NCBI GenBank assembly: GCA_965267535.1
Contig: OZ254082.1
Coordinates: 2,604,001-2,668,000, forward strand
Source of the DNA: CAXBNB01 sp965267535
GTDB lineage: Bacteria; Bacteroidota; Bacteroidia; Cytophagales; Cyclobacteriaceae
Direction of reading: 5' to 3'
DNA length: 64,000 nt
Part shown: piece after piece, positions 63,597 through 64,000 of the stretch
Numbering within the stretch: the stretch's first letter is position 1
How the letters are laid out: each line of letters opens with the position of its first letter
Notes under the pieces: model-generated
Told to the model about the DNA's origin: nothing
What the model saw: only the letters and a program-made list of their open reading frames with translations
The model's database searches: none
Made by a program: the position numbers and the translations under genes

Positions 63597-64000
63597 TTAC
63601 TCACCTCCGGGATAGCCGCTGTTTTGCGGATACCCTCCCAGGGTGTTATCTATCTGTGTCTGAGGTATGGGCCTCCTGATGTGATAGTCCTGAATATTAG
63701 GAGCTGCCTGAGGATTGTGCAATCTCACCCTTTCTACCAGCTTACCGGTACGCACCAGGTCCCACCACCTTTGCCCTTCACCGTCTAGTTCGCGTGCTCT
63801 TTCGTCCAGTAGAAAATCAAGAGTAACATCTGAAGCATCTATTTCCATGTCTGTTTCTTTTCCAGGCACAGCTGCTCTCCTTCGTATTACATTGATATCA
63901 TCGGCTGCACCAGTCAGATTGTTTTGTTGAAGTCTGGCTTCAGCCCTTAATAAGTAGGCCTCACCCAGCCTCATAAGGTAAAAATCACGCTGGCCCTGTG
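63597..64000 (-). CDS. SusD/RagB family lipoprotein, C-terminal fragment at window edge
   Basis: The frame is open to the right edge, with the upstream codons reading QGQRDFYL just before an internal ATG at 63974. About 133 residues are visible. They carry the SusD C-terminal hallmark FYLMRLGEAYLLRAEARL, the segment ERARELDGEGQRWWDLVRTGKL and the final IPQTQIDN...GGYPQNSGYPGGE. A partner SusC should lie outside the window to the right. A terminator follows. Confidence 0.92.
   Translation of the reverse strand, partial: QGQRDFYLMRLGEAYLLRAEARLQQNNLTGAADDINVIRRRAAVPGKETDMEIDASDVTLDFLLDERARELDGEGQRWWDLVRTGKLVERVRLHNPQAAPNIQDYHIRRPIPQTQIDNTLGGYPQNSGYPGGE

Overview
The window comes from a Bacteroidota genome, most likely a gliding, Cytophagales/Flammeovirgaceae-like bacterium. 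This is inferred from gene families, not from a marker gene. The indicators are a SprB-like giant adhesin with a type IX secretion C-terminal domain beside a PorP/SprF gene, SusC/SusD pairs with an ECF sigma/FecR switch, many lipoproteins with short lipoboxes, and promoter-like TAnnTTTG elements of the Bacteroidota type. No tRNA, rRNA, CRISPR array, insertion sequence or phage gene was recognised.

Layout. (1) 1-25.9 kb, + strand: the 3' 25 kb of one enormous adhesin gene, open at the left window edge. It contains two tandem arrays, five 1224-bp units and five 1194-bp units plus a partial sixth. A PorP/SprF gene and a strong terminator follow. (2) 26.0-29.4 kb: a Tat/lipoprotein-type M24 peptidase, the molybdopterin genes moaE-moaD divergent from moaA, and a SemiSWEET sugar transporter. 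(3) 29.6-51.4 kb, all - strand: a surface-uptake locus read right to left. It runs ECF sigma, FecR anti-sigma, SusC, SusD, three tandem ~1100-residue FG-GAP/UnbV lipoproteins, a GyrI-like protein, an EEP-family phosphatase/nuclease, a vanadium haloperoxidase-like lipoprotein and a GH37 trehalase. (4) 51.7-52.7 kb: an aldo/keto reductase with its own terminator. (5) 52.8-59.3 kb, + strand: a small secreted protein of unknown function, then an RND efflux operon (adaptor, pump, outer-membrane channel). The channel gene carries an in-frame TAG where a conserved Trp is expected. (6) 59.4-64.0 kb: a heme-motif FG-GAP lipoprotein convergent with a three-gene operon (Big2/DM13 lipoprotein, outer-membrane barrel, MsrB), then the 3' end of a second SusD gene at the right edge.

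How the genes work together. The adhesin and PorP/SprF pair fits T9SS-dependent surface display for gliding or adhesion. The 29.6-51.4 kb locus has the logic of a substrate-sensing uptake locus: SusC has an STN signalling domain facing FecR and the sigma factor. Its cargo is unusual, with three giant beta-propeller lipoproteins, two phosphoester/haloperoxidase-type enzymes and trehalase as the only recognisable glycosidase. It is the best candidate here for an undescribed system. A hairpin between fecR and susC is oriented to end an RNA antisense to the susC leader, resembling the PUL antisense RNAs known from Bacteroides.
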